DNA of 64,000 nt, taken from positions 372,001 through 436,000 of the forward strand of contig NZ_JACHEF010000001.1 of NCBI RefSeq assembly GCF_014207355.1. The letters are read 5' to 3'. Under the pieces are notes generated by a model. The model searched no databases. It was given only the letters and a program-made list of their open reading frames with translations, and had not been told where the DNA came from. This DNA is from Mesorhizobium sangaii. GTDB taxonomy: Bacteria > Pseudomonadota > Alphaproteobacteria > Rhizobiales > Rhizobiaceae. The translations under genes and the position numbers were made by a program. Shown piece after piece: positions 26,595 to 35,701 of the stretch (position 1 is its first letter; each line of letters starts with the position of its first letter).

Positions 26595-28115
26595 TCAAAG
26601 ATGAAACAGATGCCGGATCCTAGCGGTCAGGCCGGGATCTGATCTCGGCAGTACAGAGCCATTGCGCTCATCCAGCCTGGACTGTTCCGCAGCGGTTCGC
26701 CTTGACAGGAGCAAGCCGAGTTCGTCCGCGATGGTGGGCCGGTCCCGCATGAGCGGTGCCAACCCTTCCTGGGTAATCTCATAGACGACGACAGGGGTCA
26801 GCGCTGTGATCGAACCGGGTTCGCCCGCGCCGGTCAGCAGACCGCCCTCGCCAAAGAAATCGCCTGGTGCCAGCCTGGCCAGTTCGGCAGCCTCGCCGAT
26901 TGCACCCTCGCGCCCGCGCGTGACCACGGCCACGCCGCTGCGAAGGATCATAAGGGATTTCAGCACGCTTCCCTGTTCAACGAATACGTCGCCTTTGCGA
27001 AAGGTACGGCGCGTCATCGTCGAAGCAAGGGCTTCCTTTTCATCCTCGGTCAGATGGGCAAACAGCGGAACGGCATCGAGCAGCCGCAGCTGCGTGGCGC
27101 GCAGTCCGGCGGACAGGGAGCCAGAAGCCGATGCGGCAACAGCAAGGCCACTATCCGCAGGTGGGGCAAGAGCCAGTCCTGCGGCCTTCGCGTGGCGATA
27201 GGTTAGATCTAATATCTCGGTTTTTGCAATGCCCACCAGCGAGACATCGGCGACCCTGAACGTGACCTCCAGTTCGACTGCGTTCGCATCGAGCGAGGTT
27301 ACATGAACACTGGGCTCTGGCGTTCTCAAAATGGACGTGCTGCTGAGCAGGACGGAATGCATCAACTCGATCATGGCAGACGGCGCTGTAGTCGGCCGTA
27401 GACGTATCGTGAGTGTCACCCCGTGGCTGGGCTCGGGAGTACTCAGATTTGTGAGTCTCGCCTTCGCGAGGTCGCTGTTGGGAACGATGACGAGATCATT
27501 GGCGCCAGTCAGCAGATGCGTTGCGCGCCAATTGGTCTCGACGACCTTGCCTTCAATAGCATTGCCGAGGACAAGCCAGTCACCGATCCCATACGGCCTG
27601 GCCAGATTGAGCGCGATCCCCGAGAACACATCGCTTAATGTGCTCTGCAAGGCCAGGCCAAAGATCACTGCGATGGCGCCGGAGGTGGCGATGAGAGTAC
27701 CGACCGGAGCATTGAAGACGTAGGCGATCACCGACAGTGCCGCCCCGATATAGATAATGCCGACAACGAGATCTTGCAGGAAACGACCTTCACGAGCCCG
27801 GCCCTCGAAAATCACGAAAACGCGCACGAGACTGATCAGTGCCCATGCCGCGCTGATCCACCACGCGATCTTGGCGAGCCCAAGGAAAAAGCGCAGCAGA
27901 CCGGAGGCATGCTGCGGCCCCGGCGCGTATGGGACGATGCCCTGCGACATCAGCAGGGCAGTCAGCGCGGCAAACAGAGCCAGTTGGCTGACCAGCTGGC
28001 GTTCGGATCGCCTGCGAAGCGCCAGCCGCGTAGACACCGTTCCGAGCGCGGCGAGCGCCCCCGTCTGCACGATAGGGTCAGCGGCCAGCTGAGCGATGTC
28101 GCCATAACTCGACAT
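26595..28115 (-). CDS. MscS-like channel with C-terminal cyclic-nucleotide-binding domain
   Basis: 506 residues. Several N-terminal helices lead into an MscS pore (TLIATSGAIAVIFGLALQ, then the beta-domain entry DVFSGIALNLARPYGIGDWL, then TNWRATHLLTGANDLVIVPNS). After an alpha/beta vestibule region a CNBD begins at about residue 345 (LFAHLTEDEKEALASTMTRR, VFVEQGSVLKSLMILRSG, GDFFGEGGLL). This is the bacterial bCNG layout, in which cyclic nucleotide rather than tension gates the pore. The phosphate-binding loop looks degenerate (GAGEPGSITA), so ligand binding is uncertain. It is preceded by the 30-bp motif. Confidence 0.9.
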   Translation of the reverse strand: MSSYGDIAQLAADPIVQTGALAALGTVSTRLALRRRSERQLVSQLALFAALTALLMSQGIVPYAPGPQHASGLLRFFLGLAKIAWWISAAWALISLVRVFVIFEGRAREGRFLQDLVVGIIYIGAALSVIAYVFNAPVGTLIATSGAIAVIFGLALQSTLSDVFSGIALNLARPYGIGDWLVLGNAIEGKVVETNWRATHLLTGANDLVIVPNSDLAKARLTNLSTPEPSHGVTLTIRLRPTTAPSAMIELMHSVLLSSTSILRTPEPSVHVTSLDANAVELEVTFRVADVSLVGIAKTEILDLTYRHAKAAGLALAPPADSGLAVAASASGSLSAGLRATQLRLLDAVPLFAHLTEDEKEALASTMTRRTFRKGDVFVEQGSVLKSLMILRSGVAVVTRGREGAIGEAAELARLAPGDFFGEGGLLTGAGEPGSITALTPVVVYEITQEGLAPLMRDRPTIADELGLLLSRRTAAEQSRLDERNGSVLPRSDPGLTARIRHLFHL

Positions 28116-28270
28116 TGATCTCGGTTCCCTCGGCGACTTACCGCTCCTCCCGCCGGTCGGACCGTCAGTCAGGCCGTGAAGCCACGATGGTTCCGGTAGG
28201 ATCGAGCCGAAAGCGAGTGCCAGATGCTCCCGTGTCCAAATGCATATTTGATCAGTGTGCCTGGATATCT

Positions 28271-28300
28271 ATTGTACGTTGGTATCGACAACACTTTGGA
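28271..28300 (-). promoter_or_regulatory. 30-bp regulon motif, copy 3 (MscS-CNBD gene)
   Basis: On the minus strand: TCCAAA, then core GTGTTGTCGATAC (28294-28282), three bases, then CGTACAAT. It ends 155 nt before the channel start codon, the longest spacing among the copies. It lies between the broken FixJ-type regulator and the channel gene. Confidence 0.7.
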
Positions 28301-28387
28301 CTCGGTTTTTGTCCAGTCCTCGAAAGCTAGTGACATCGCCGACAGGGGTGTTGGTATTGAAGAAACCAAACCGTGGTCGGCGTGACG

Positions 28388-28998
28388 CTAGTGGCCGATG
28401 TGCAACCTGCCGGCCATGTTAACGAGATCGGCGAAGGATGCGGCCTGCATTTTTTCCATCACCCGGCCGCGGTGTGCCTTGACGGTGATCTCGCTGATGC
28501 CGAGCTCGTACGCGACCTGCTTGTTCAGCAATCCCGTGATGACATCACTTCCTGTTCGCGACGGCTGAGCGATGCGTGGCGCTCGCGCAATGCCCGCATC
28601 TCGATTTCGAGGGCGAGTGCTGTCCTGCTCCGGTCGAGAGCCTGTTCCAGGGCCGCCAACATCTCGTCTTCACCGAAAGGCTTGGTCAGGAACTCGACGG
28701 CCCCCGCCTTCATTGCCTTTACAGTCATGGGCACGTCGCCGTAGCCGGTAACGAAGATGATCGGCATCTCCGTCCGTTCCACGGAAACCAGCTTCTGCAG
28801 ATCCAGCCCGTTCAAATCGGGAAGGTTGACGTCGAGGACAAGGCAGTTCGGAACCAGTGCCCTCGGGCGGGACAGGAAGTGCTGCGCCGACTCGAACATC
28901 TCAGCTTGCCAGCCCGCCGATTGGATCAGCAATTCGAGCGATTCGCGGACCGAAATATCGTCGTCTACGACGAAGACGAGAGGGATTTCCTGCGGCAT
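28388..28998 (-). pseudogene. FixJ-type response regulator split by a frameshift
   Basis: The receiver domain is intact (VFVVDDDISVRESLELL, phospho-acceptor Asp in LVLDVNLPDLNG, VTGYGDVPMTVKAMKAG, FLTKPF). After the linker LSRREQEVM the frame runs into a premature stop at 28525. The LuxR-type HTH continues in another frame as [20 protein letters not shown], then [20 protein letters not shown], to TAG at 28390-28388. Between ATG (EVM) and GGA (GLL) there are 8 nt where relatives have about 15, so the lesion looks like a 7-nt deletion. As it stands the protein is a receiver without a DNA-binding domain. Confidence 0.8.
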
Positions 28999-29090
28999 AG
29001 GCGTCAGCTCCCCAAGTCACCGGGTGAATTCGCCAGGTTCGTATGCACAGCTATTACCCCCCTTGCCATGTGTCTATCAAGCGGTGCGCG

Positions 29091-29462
29091 TCAGTCCGGT
29101 AGCGCCGAACTCAAAGCCTCCTGCAGGGCGTCCTCTGTGAACGGTTTGAACAGGCAATCCACAGCCCCTTGCTCGATGAGCCGCGGCCGCACCGTGTCAT
29201 CCTTGAGAGCCGTGATGAATATGGTTGGAATTCTCTGCCCGCGGCGCAGCAACTCGAGATGCAATTCCGGACCGGTCATGCCGGGCATAGCGACGTCGAG
29301 GATCAGGCATCTGGTTTGGCCGAGGTAGTCAGATGCCAGGAACCCTTCAGCCGAGGGAAACGCGTTGGCGCTAAAGCCGAGCTCCCTAAGAAGATCGGGG
29401 AGAGACTCGCGTACGGACTCGTCATCATCGACAATCGACACGAGGGGATGCGCAATTTTCAT
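29091..29462 (-). CDS. Stand-alone receiver-domain response regulator
   Basis: 123 residues, receiver only: VSIVDDDESVRESLPDLL, phospho-acceptor Asp in CLILDVAMPGMTG, Thr of IFITALKDD, and Lys of CLFKPF. There is no output domain. ATG 29462 overlaps the kinase stop by four bases (ATGA), so the kinase and receiver are translationally coupled; the 46-codon upstream extension lies inside the kinase gene and is rejected. It may act as a phosphate sink, or relay between the kinase and the FixJ-type regulator. Confidence 0.9.
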   Translation of the reverse strand: MKIAHPLVSIVDDDESVRESLPDLLRELGFSANAFPSAEGFLASDYLGQTRCLILDVAMPGMTGPELHLELLRRGQRIPTIFITALKDDTVRPRLIEQGAVDCLFKPFTEDALQEALSSALPD

Positions 29463-32400
29463 GAAAACTCCGATGGGATTTGGGTAGTGCCACGCGCCAC
29501 CGTGGTCATGACAACATCGTCGACGGACATTGCATCCGTCGAACAATGCGGGATTGAAAACGCGAATGTTGCTCCGGGGCCATCGTTGGCTTGCGCCCAA
29601 AGACGTCCATTGTGTCTTTCTATGATCGATCGGCTGACGGAGAGGCCAATACCCATGCCATCGCTCTTTGTCGTGTAGAACGCCTCGAACAGCCGTTCAG
29701 CCCCTTCGGGGCTAAAACCGATGCCCGCATCGCGCACGGTGAGGCGAACCTGTCCATCTTCGTCATCTGCGGTCCGAACCTGCAAAAGCCGCGGCCGGTC
29801 TTTGATGTCACGCATTGCATCCGCCGCATTGCGCAAGAGGTTCATGATAACCTGCTGGAGCTGGACGCGATCGCCGGCAACCATCGGCAGTTCGTCAGCC
29901 AGCTCTATGCGCAGCATCACGCGGTTGCGTTGCAGATCCGCCGATAGCAGTGCGACGACCTCCTGCGCTGCGTCGTTGAGATCGACCGGCTCGACGGTCA
30001 CCGCGCGCTTGGTGAACAAGGCGCGCAATCGCGCGATCACGTCCGCCGCACGCTTGCCGTCGCGTATCGTGCGCCGCGCTGTTTCCTGCGCTCCATCGAC
30101 GTTGGGCGGGTCGCTGGCCAGCATGCGAAGGCACGTGCTGGCATTGGTTATGATGCCCGCCAGCGGTTGGTTGACCTCGTGGGCGATCGAGGCGGTCAAG
30201 GCGCCGAGGCTCATGATGCGGGTGACCTGCGCAAGCTCCGATCTAAGCTTCTCGAGCGCCTCTTCAGAAAGCCGGCGTTGCGTTATGTCGAGAACGGCGC
30301 CGATATATTCGATCTGGCCATCGCCGTGGCATCCAGCCCGGTGCGCGATCAGGTGCAGATATTTGACCGACTGATCGGGCAGCACGATCCGGGGCTGGCA
30401 TTCGAACTCGCGATCGCCGCGTTGCGCCCGCTCAACCGTATTGACAATCATCGGCATGTCTTCGGGGTGGACGCGGCTGGCCATCCGATCGATCGTAATG
30501 ACCGTGTCCGGCTCAAACTCGAAGATGCGGTAGAGCTGCTCAGACCAGATGATCTCGCCGCTGGTGACGTGCCAGGAAAGATTGCCCATCCGTGCGAGAT
30601 GCTGGCCTTCCGCCAGGAACGCCTCGCTGCGCCTGAGGGCGTCTTCCGCTCGCTTGCGCGCCGTCATGTCGCGCGTGACACCAAGCTGTGCGATTGAGCC
30701 ATCGCTGGTGCGCAGCGGAGCGGCGTGCGTCTCCATGTGCCGGCGAACGCCATGAGCATTGATGAGGTCGAACTCCAGAAAGCCTTTCTCGCCGGCGCAA
30801 ATCTGCTCGTGGAACTGGTGATATTTTTCCTGATGCTCGGGAGCCACGAAGTCGAAAAATCGCTGCCCGATGACGTTATCTATGGATGGCACACCTGCCA
30901 TTATCGCGCCGGCCGCATTGGTGCGCAGAACCGTGCCGTCGCGGGCTACGACTTTCACGCATTCGGGCGTCGTTTCCACGATGGCGCGGAAACCCTCTTC
31001 ACTGCGCTTGCGGTCTTCGATGTCGGTGTTGACGCCATACCATCTGACGATGTTGCCATGTTCGTCGTGCAGCGGATTGGCGCGGAACAGGAACCATCGG
31101 TATTCGCCGTCATGGCGCCGCAGCCGCGCTTCGGTCTCTCCCGGCTTTCCCGAAGCCATGATGGTTTGCCAAGTATCGGCCAAACCAGTCATATCGTCGG
31201 GATGAACCGCGGCCGCCCAGCCCCAATCCTTCGCCCCTTCGGCGGTAAGGCCGATATAGTCGAGATAGTGCTTGTTAAGGAACTCGGCGGTGCCATCCAA
31301 ACGCGCCGCCCAGGCAAGAGTCGGAATCGTATCGATGGTAAGCTGCAGATTGCGCTCGCTTGCCGCCAGCGCCTGCTCGGTCCTCATTCGATCCTCGATG
31401 TCGGTGGCCAGGCAATACCAGCGAATAACATCGCCCGCGGCATCCCGAGCCGGATTGCTCCGAATCTGGAACCAGCGATAGATGCCGTCGAAACGTCGCA
31501 GCCTGGTTTCGAAATCCATCGGAACATGGGTATCGAGCGATCGTTTTACGGTCTCGGTGTGACGCACAAGATCGTCAGGATGAACCGTGCCGTTGATTGG
31601 CCAATTCGCGAATTCGTCCCGTGTCTGACCGAGATAGCCAAGGAATTGCTTGCTCAGCTCTTCAGCCTCTCCGGTTGCGTCGAAAACGGCGACCATCCCG
31701 GGAATGCTGTCCAGGATCTGCCGGGACCACCGCTCGCTTACGCGCAGCGCCTCTTCGGCACGTTTCAAATCCTCGATATCCGAGGTGACGCCATACCAAC
31801 GGATCACCTTTCCTGTCTCGTCGCGCATCGGCACGCGTCGGCCTATGTGCCAGCGATACGACCCGTCGGCCATGATGGCGCGATACTCGCATTCGAACGG
31901 TTCCTCGGTGGCCAGGCATTCTCGCCAGCGACTTTCGACGAGCGGCAAGTCGTCGGGATGGAAAAGGCGCCGAAAATCGGTGCCGCTGGGCTGGCCACTC
32001 AGTTCGAGCGTACGCTTGTTGACGTACACGTTTGTGCCGTCCGCGTTGTAAATGCCAACCCGTACCGGAATGCTGTCGATGGTCGCCTGCAGATTGCGCT
32101 CGCTCGCCGCCAGCGCCTGCTCGGCACGCTTTCGATCCTCGATGTCGGAGCTGACGCCATACCAGCGGATCACCTTTCCCGTCTCGTCGCGGATTGGCAC
32201 CCGGCGCCCTAGATGCCAACGATATGTGCCATCCGCCATCCGCGCGCGGTATTCAGCCTCGAAGGGCTCTTCCTTGGCGAGGCTCTCTCGCCATAGCCTT
32301 TCCGCGAGCCCAACGTCATCCGGATGGAACAGCTCCCTCCAATCGGCATCCCCCGGCAGTCCACTGAGCTCGATCGCTTGCCTGTTGGCGGAAACACGGA

Positions 32401-34336
32401 TGCCATTGGTGTCGTGTACGCTGACCCTTGCAGGAATCGAGTCCAGGATCAGACGTAATTCACGTTCGCTTGCCGCAAGCGCCTGCTCGGCGCGCTTTCG
32501 ATCCTCGATGTCGGTGCTGACACCATACCAGCGGATCACCTTTCCGGTCTCGTCGCGCATCGCCACTCGGCGCCCTATGTGCCAGCGATACGTCCCGTCA
32601 GCCATGCGCGCGCGATACTCGCATTCGAACGGCTCGCCGCTGGCCAGAGATGCACGCCAGAGTTCCTCGGCGCGTTCCAGATCGTCGGGATGAAAAACCT
32701 CTCGCCAATCTGACCCAACGGCGTAGCCACTCAACTCGAGCGCTTGCTTGTTGGCGGAAATGCGGTTTCCCTCTGTATCGTAGATGCCAACCCTGGCCGG
32801 GATGCTGTCGACAATCAGGCGAGACTGGCGCTCGCTTTCCTGCAACGCTTGCTCCGCGCGCTTACGATCCTCGATATCGTGGGCGATGCCATACCAGCGG
32901 ACTATCTTCCCAGCTTCGTCGCGCATCGGCACGCGGCGCCCCAAGTGCCATCGATACGTCCCGTCTGCCATGCGAGCGCGATACTCGCATTCGAAATCCT
33001 CTCCAGTGATCCGGCATTCGTTCCATCGGCTCTCGGCGAGCGGCAGATCGTCAGGATGGAAGATGAGCCTCCAGTCGGCGACGCTGGGAATACCGGACAG
33101 CTGGACTGTACGTTTGTTGACGGATACGAGCCTTCCGTCATCGCTGAAGACGCCTACCCTGGCAGGAATGGTATCCAAGGTCGCCTGTAGATTGCGCTCG
33201 CTCGTAGCTAGCGCTTCCTGCGCGCGCTTCAAGTCGTCAATGTCGGTGTACAGGAGATTCCAGCCCAAGAGCCGGTGCTCGCCATCTCGGATCGGAGAGC
33301 CACGCACCTGGAACCATCGATACACGCCATCGAAGCGGCGATGCCTCTGCTCATATTCATAGGCCTCGCCCGTCGCCATGGCGTGCTTGAAGCGTTGCAG
33401 CAAACCGGGAAGATCGCCTGGATGGACCGCGTCGCCGGTGGACCAGCGCTGCAGTTCCTCGAGGGTTTTGCCGAAGTATTCACACATCTGGCGGTTAGCA
33501 ACTCTGATTTCGCCGGAGGGACTCAGCAGCGAAGCGCAGGATGGAATGCTGTCGACGATGAGACGTAACTGGTATTCGCTCTCGCGCAGTGCCTGTTCGG
33601 CCTGCTTGCGATCCTCGATATCGATCAGGAAGTGGAACCAGCGCAGGATTTGACCGCGCGCATCACGCAAAGGCATGCCGAGCACGTTGTACCAGCGATA
33701 GACTCCGTCGGCGCGACGGTGGCGACTCTCGACGTTATAAGAGCCGCCCTTCTGGTGCGCAGCGACCTGGGCCGCGATGGTGTGCTCGAGGTCATTGGGG
33801 TGGACGACCTCGGACACCTTCCAGTCTCTCAACTCCTCAAACGTTTTGCCAAAATAGTCGAGGGTCAGCTGATTGAGACCTTCGACCTCGCCTGTCGGCG
33901 TGGTCACGGCAACCGGAATTGGAATGCTCTCTACGAGCGACTGAAAATCGAACTCCTGCTGATTGAATGTCTCCTCCGCGCTCCGCGCGCCCCCGACTTC
34001 GGTTGCAACTCCGCACCATTTGCCGAGCTGTCCTGTCTGGTCGTGCACCGGGCTGCATTGGATCAGGAACCTGCGATACTCTCCGTCCGCGCGGCGTATA
34101 CGCGCATCAATCTCGGCGGGCTGACCGGAAGCGATGATCGATTGCCAGTCTTGGAGTAGTCTTTCCAGATCGTCTGGATGGACAACGGCCTGCCAACCGC
34201 GGCTGCGCTGCTCGTCCCAACAGATGCCGCAGTAGTCGCACCAGCGTCGATTTATAAGGTCAATGCTTCCGTCGGGCAGCGCGGTCCACGCCATGGCCGG
34301 CAGCGCATCCAGTATGCCGCCCTGACCACTCTTCAT
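29459..34336 (-). CDS. Giant soluble multi-PAS histidine kinase
   Basis: 1625 residues with no transmembrane segment. I count about eleven PAS/PAC units of 120-130 residues from the N-terminus, then a HisKA domain with phospho-acceptor His1386 (SLGALTASIAHEVNQPLAG) and an HATPase_c domain (VIMNLLRNAADAM, RDAGIGFSPEGAERLFEAFY, GMGIGLSVSRSI). The kinase core is of the FixL/TodS/DctB class. PAS units 4-7 are nearly identical in many stretches (HIGRRVPMRDETGKVIRWYG) and repeat every 366 bp at DNA level. No haem-PAS histidine pattern is evident to me. It is coupled to the receiver gene downstream. Confidence 0.93.
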   Translation of the reverse strand: MKSGQGGILDALPAMAWTALPDGSIDLINRRWCDYCGICWDEQRSRGWQAVVHPDDLERLLQDWQSIIASGQPAEIDARIRRADGEYRRFLIQCSPVHDQTGQLGKWCGVATEVGGARSAEETFNQQEFDFQSLVESIPIPVAVTTPTGEVEGLNQLTLDYFGKTFEELRDWKVSEVVHPNDLEHTIAAQVAAHQKGGSYNVESRHRRADGVYRWYNVLGMPLRDARGQILRWFHFLIDIEDRKQAEQALRESEYQLRLIVDSIPSCASLLSPSGEIRVANRQMCEYFGKTLEELQRWSTGDAVHPGDLPGLLQRFKHAMATGEAYEYEQRHRRFDGVYRWFQVRGSPIRDGEHRLLGWNLLYTDIDDLKRAQEALATSERNLQATLDTIPARVGVFSDDGRLVSVNKRTVQLSGIPSVADWRLIFHPDDLPLAESRWNECRITGEDFECEYRARMADGTYRWHLGRRVPMRDEAGKIVRWYGIAHDIEDRKRAEQALQESERQSRLIVDSIPARVGIYDTEGNRISANKQALELSGYAVGSDWREVFHPDDLERAEELWRASLASGEPFECEYRARMADGTYRWHIGRRVAMRDETGKVIRWYGVSTDIEDRKRAEQALAASERELRLILDSIPARVSVHDTNGIRVSANRQAIELSGLPGDADWRELFHPDDVGLAERLWRESLAKEEPFEAEYRARMADGTYRWHLGRRVPIRDETGKVIRWYGVSSDIEDRKRAEQALAASERNLQATIDSIPVRVGIYNADGTNVYVNKRTLELSGQPSGTDFRRLFHPDDLPLVESRWRECLATEEPFECEYRAIMADGSYRWHIGRRVPMRDETGKVIRWYGVTSDIEDLKRAEEALRVSERWSRQILDSIPGMVAVFDATGEAEELSKQFLGYLGQTRDEFANWPINGTVHPDDLVRHTETVKRSLDTHVPMDFETRLRRFDGIYRWFQIRSNPARDAAGDVIRWYCLATDIEDRMRTEQALAASERNLQLTIDTIPTLAWAARLDGTAEFLNKHYLDYIGLTAEGAKDWGWAAAVHPDDMTGLADTWQTIMASGKPGETEARLRRHDGEYRWFLFRANPLHDEHGNIVRWYGVNTDIEDRKRSEEGFRAIVETTPECVKVVARDGTVLRTNAAGAIMAGVPSIDNVIGQRFFDFVAPEHQEKYHQFHEQICAGEKGFLEFDLINAHGVRRHMETHAAPLRTSDGSIAQLGVTRDMTARKRAEDALRRSEAFLAEGQHLARMGNLSWHVTSGEIIWSEQLYRIFEFEPDTVITIDRMASRVHPEDMPMIVNTVERAQRGDREFECQPRIVLPDQSVKYLHLIAHRAGCHGDGQIEYIGAVLDITQRRLSEEALEKLRSELAQVTRIMSLGALTASIAHEVNQPLAGIITNASTCLRMLASDPPNVDGAQETARRTIRDGKRAADVIARLRALFTKRAVTVEPVDLNDAAQEVVALLSADLQRNRVMLRIELADELPMVAGDRVQLQQVIMNLLRNAADAMRDIKDRPRLLQVRTADDEDGQVRLTVRDAGIGFSPEGAERLFEAFYTTKSDGMGIGLSVSRSIIERHNGRLWAQANDGPGATFAFSIPHCSTDAMSVDDVVMTTVARGTTQIPSEFS
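31801..32911. repeat. Tandem 366-bp PAS-encoding repeats
   Basis: The plus-strand anchor ggatcacctttcc occurs at 31801, 32167 and 32533, with a diverged version (ggactatcttcc) at 32899, so successive units are exactly 366 bp (122 codons). The bases around each anchor are also very similar. This indicates in-frame tandem duplication of one PAS unit inside the kinase gene. The interval given runs from the first to the fourth anchor. Confidence 0.8.
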
Positions 34337-34388
34337 GCGCTATCCTTTCCAGCCTGTCGGCTAAACTGCGCCAGCGTCCGGCAAACGT

Positions 34389-34408
34389 CTATTATGCCTT
34401 GGTGTCGG
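34389..34408 (-). promoter_or_regulatory. Degenerate half of the regulon motif ahead of the kinase gene
   Basis: Read on the minus strand, CCGACACCAAGGCATAATAG resembles the right part of the motif (CCGAYACC, then GTGCAATAG) with several mismatches. It ends 52 nt before the kinase start. If real, it would mean autoregulation; it could be chance. Confidence 0.3.
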
Positions 34409-34432
34409 TTTTGTCGGTCTCGCCACGGACAG

Positions 34433-34463
34433 TCCAAAAGTATTGCCGACACCTTCGTGCAAT
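34433..34463 (+). promoter_or_regulatory. 30-bp regulon motif, copy 4 (DUF1127 gene)
   Basis: TCCAAAA, then core GTATTGCCGACAC (34440-34452), three bases, then CGTGCAAT. It differs from copy 1 at only two positions. It ends 62 nt before the DUF1127 start codon and lies in the divergent gap with the kinase gene. Confidence 0.75.
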
Positions 34464-34525
34464 CGATTCTTCTGCGGCGACGGGCCAGTTCTACCAAGGT
34501 TCAGTTGGAACCAAAGGATACGTCA

Positions 34526-34756
34526 ATGGCCACGATCAAGACAAATTACCTGATGCCGAAGGGGCTGGACGACGACCTCGAACAGACCTGCGATTCGGCT
34601 TTCTCGGTCACGTCCAGGATGGCCTGGTTGGAGCGGCAGGTGAAGAAGCGGCGCTCGCGCAAGGCCCTGCTCGAACTGAGCGACGAACTGCTGAAAGACA
34701 TTGGTCGGTCGCGCCTTGAAGCCAACCGCGAAGCGCGCCGCTGGTTCGCTGATTGA
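34526..34756 (+). CDS. DUF1127 (YjiS-like) small protein
   Basis: 76 residues ending in an arginine-rich DUF1127 domain: KKRRSRKALLELSDELLKDI, then GRSRLEANREARRWF. Short DUF1127 proteins are known from Agrobacterium as RNA-related regulators of phosphate and carbon metabolism. The first 30 residues are unfamiliar. AAAGGAT precedes ATG 34526. It is divergent from the PAS kinase and 62 nt behind a copy of the 30-bp motif, so it is likely co-regulated with the surrounding genes. Confidence 0.85.
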   Translation: MATIKTNYLMPKGLDDDLEQTCDSAFSVTSRMAWLERQVKKRRSRKALLELSDELLKDIGRSRLEANREARRWFAD

Positions 34757-34770
34757 CGTAACCGCCTAAA

Positions 34771-34798
34771 TCCGCGGCGCTGTTGCTTGCGCCGCGGA
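34771..34798 (+). terminator. Terminator-like hairpin after the DUF1127 gene
   Basis: A perfect 10-bp GC-rich stem TCCGCGGCGC / GCGCCGCGGA with an 8-nt loop, 14 nt after the DUF1127 stop. No T run follows, so it may be a Rho-assisted terminator or an mRNA-stabilising hairpin. Confidence 0.45.
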
Positions 34799-34849
34799 CA
34801 GCTCGGCTGAACTTCCGACACACAGTCAACGGGAAGCTGGAGTTTCCGC

Positions 34850-35608
34850 ATGGAGCTGACGGCCGCCACGATAATTGTCGCTTTTGCCGGCGTTTTCCTG
34901 ATCTCGTTCATGCGGGGCGCGTTCGGCGGTGGAGTTGCCATCATTGGCATTCCGCTGTTGTCGATTGTCATGGATCCGGTGACGGCGGGTGGCCTCCTGG
35001 CGCCGCTTTTCGTTGCGACGGACCTGGTCGCATTGCGCTACTGGAAGTCGTCGACATGGTCGAAGCCCGACCTATTGCTGTTGTTGCCAGGCCTCGTGGT
35101 CGGGATAGGACTTGGCTATCTGCTGTTTCGCGTTCTGGACCACCGCGCCATATCGATCGTCATGGCGGTGACCACCCTGATCTTCGTCGGCCTTTGGTTT
35201 GCCGCGGGAGCGAACGTCACGATTCGACCGCGCTCATCGCCGAAGGCGGTTGGCGCCGGCCTAGCATCGGGTATCACAACTATGGTGGCACATTCGGGCG
35301 GACCGCCGCTTGCCATGTATCTGCTGCCGCTCGGGCTCAGCAAGGACGTCTATGCGGGGACGACGAGCCTGTTCTTCACTGTCGGCAACTTGATCAAGGC
35401 GGTGCCTTGGCTGGTGCTGTCGAGGCCGGAGGGCAACACCTGGGTCGTGATGGCCGTTTGTCTGCTCGCCATTCCCGCCGGCGTATGGCTGGGTTGGCGG
35501 CTTCACGGAAAGCTCGATCAGCGCCAGCTTTATAGAGCCTGCTACGGACTCCTGATCGTGACGGCGTTCAAGTTGTTATGGGACGGCGTCTGCGGCTATC
35601 TTGTGTAG
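34850..35608 (+). CDS. TauE/SafE-family membrane permease
   Basis: 252 residues with about eight transmembrane helices. The two TauE/SafE half-repeats show as MRGAFGGGVAIIGIPLLS near the N-terminus and AHSGGPPLAMYLLPLGLS in the second half. The family exports sulfite, sulfoacetate and similar organic anions; the substrate here is unknown. CTGGAG lies before the ATG. It is separated from the DUF1127 gene by a hairpin and could be read through from the same promoter. Confidence 0.88.
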   Translation: MELTAATIIVAFAGVFLISFMRGAFGGGVAIIGIPLLSIVMDPVTAGGLLAPLFVATDLVALRYWKSSTWSKPDLLLLLPGLVVGIGLGYLLFRVLDHRAISIVMAVTTLIFVGLWFAAGANVTIRPRSSPKAVGAGLASGITTMVAHSGGPPLAMYLLPLGLSKDVYAGTTSLFFTVGNLIKAVPWLVLSRPEGNTWVVMAVCLLAIPAGVWLGWRLHGKLDQRQLYRACYGLLIVTAFKLLWDGVCGYLV

Positions 35609-35701
35609 ACCGCGCTCGGGAGATGATTGCCATCTGCCGGCGCGAGAGGGTGGCCTGGCTCATCAACACGACGCCTGTCCGTCTCTGTGATCTCGAGCCG
35701 A

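Noticed and set aside
28373..28744. Plus-strand frame across the broken regulator
   Set aside because: It is antisense to the receiver and HTH coding sequence; the HTH is clear on the minus strand in a shifted frame.
30725..32212. 495-codon plus-strand frame antisense to the PAS kinase
   Set aside because: The kinase reading is unambiguous, and the repeats make antisense frames appear long and periodic.
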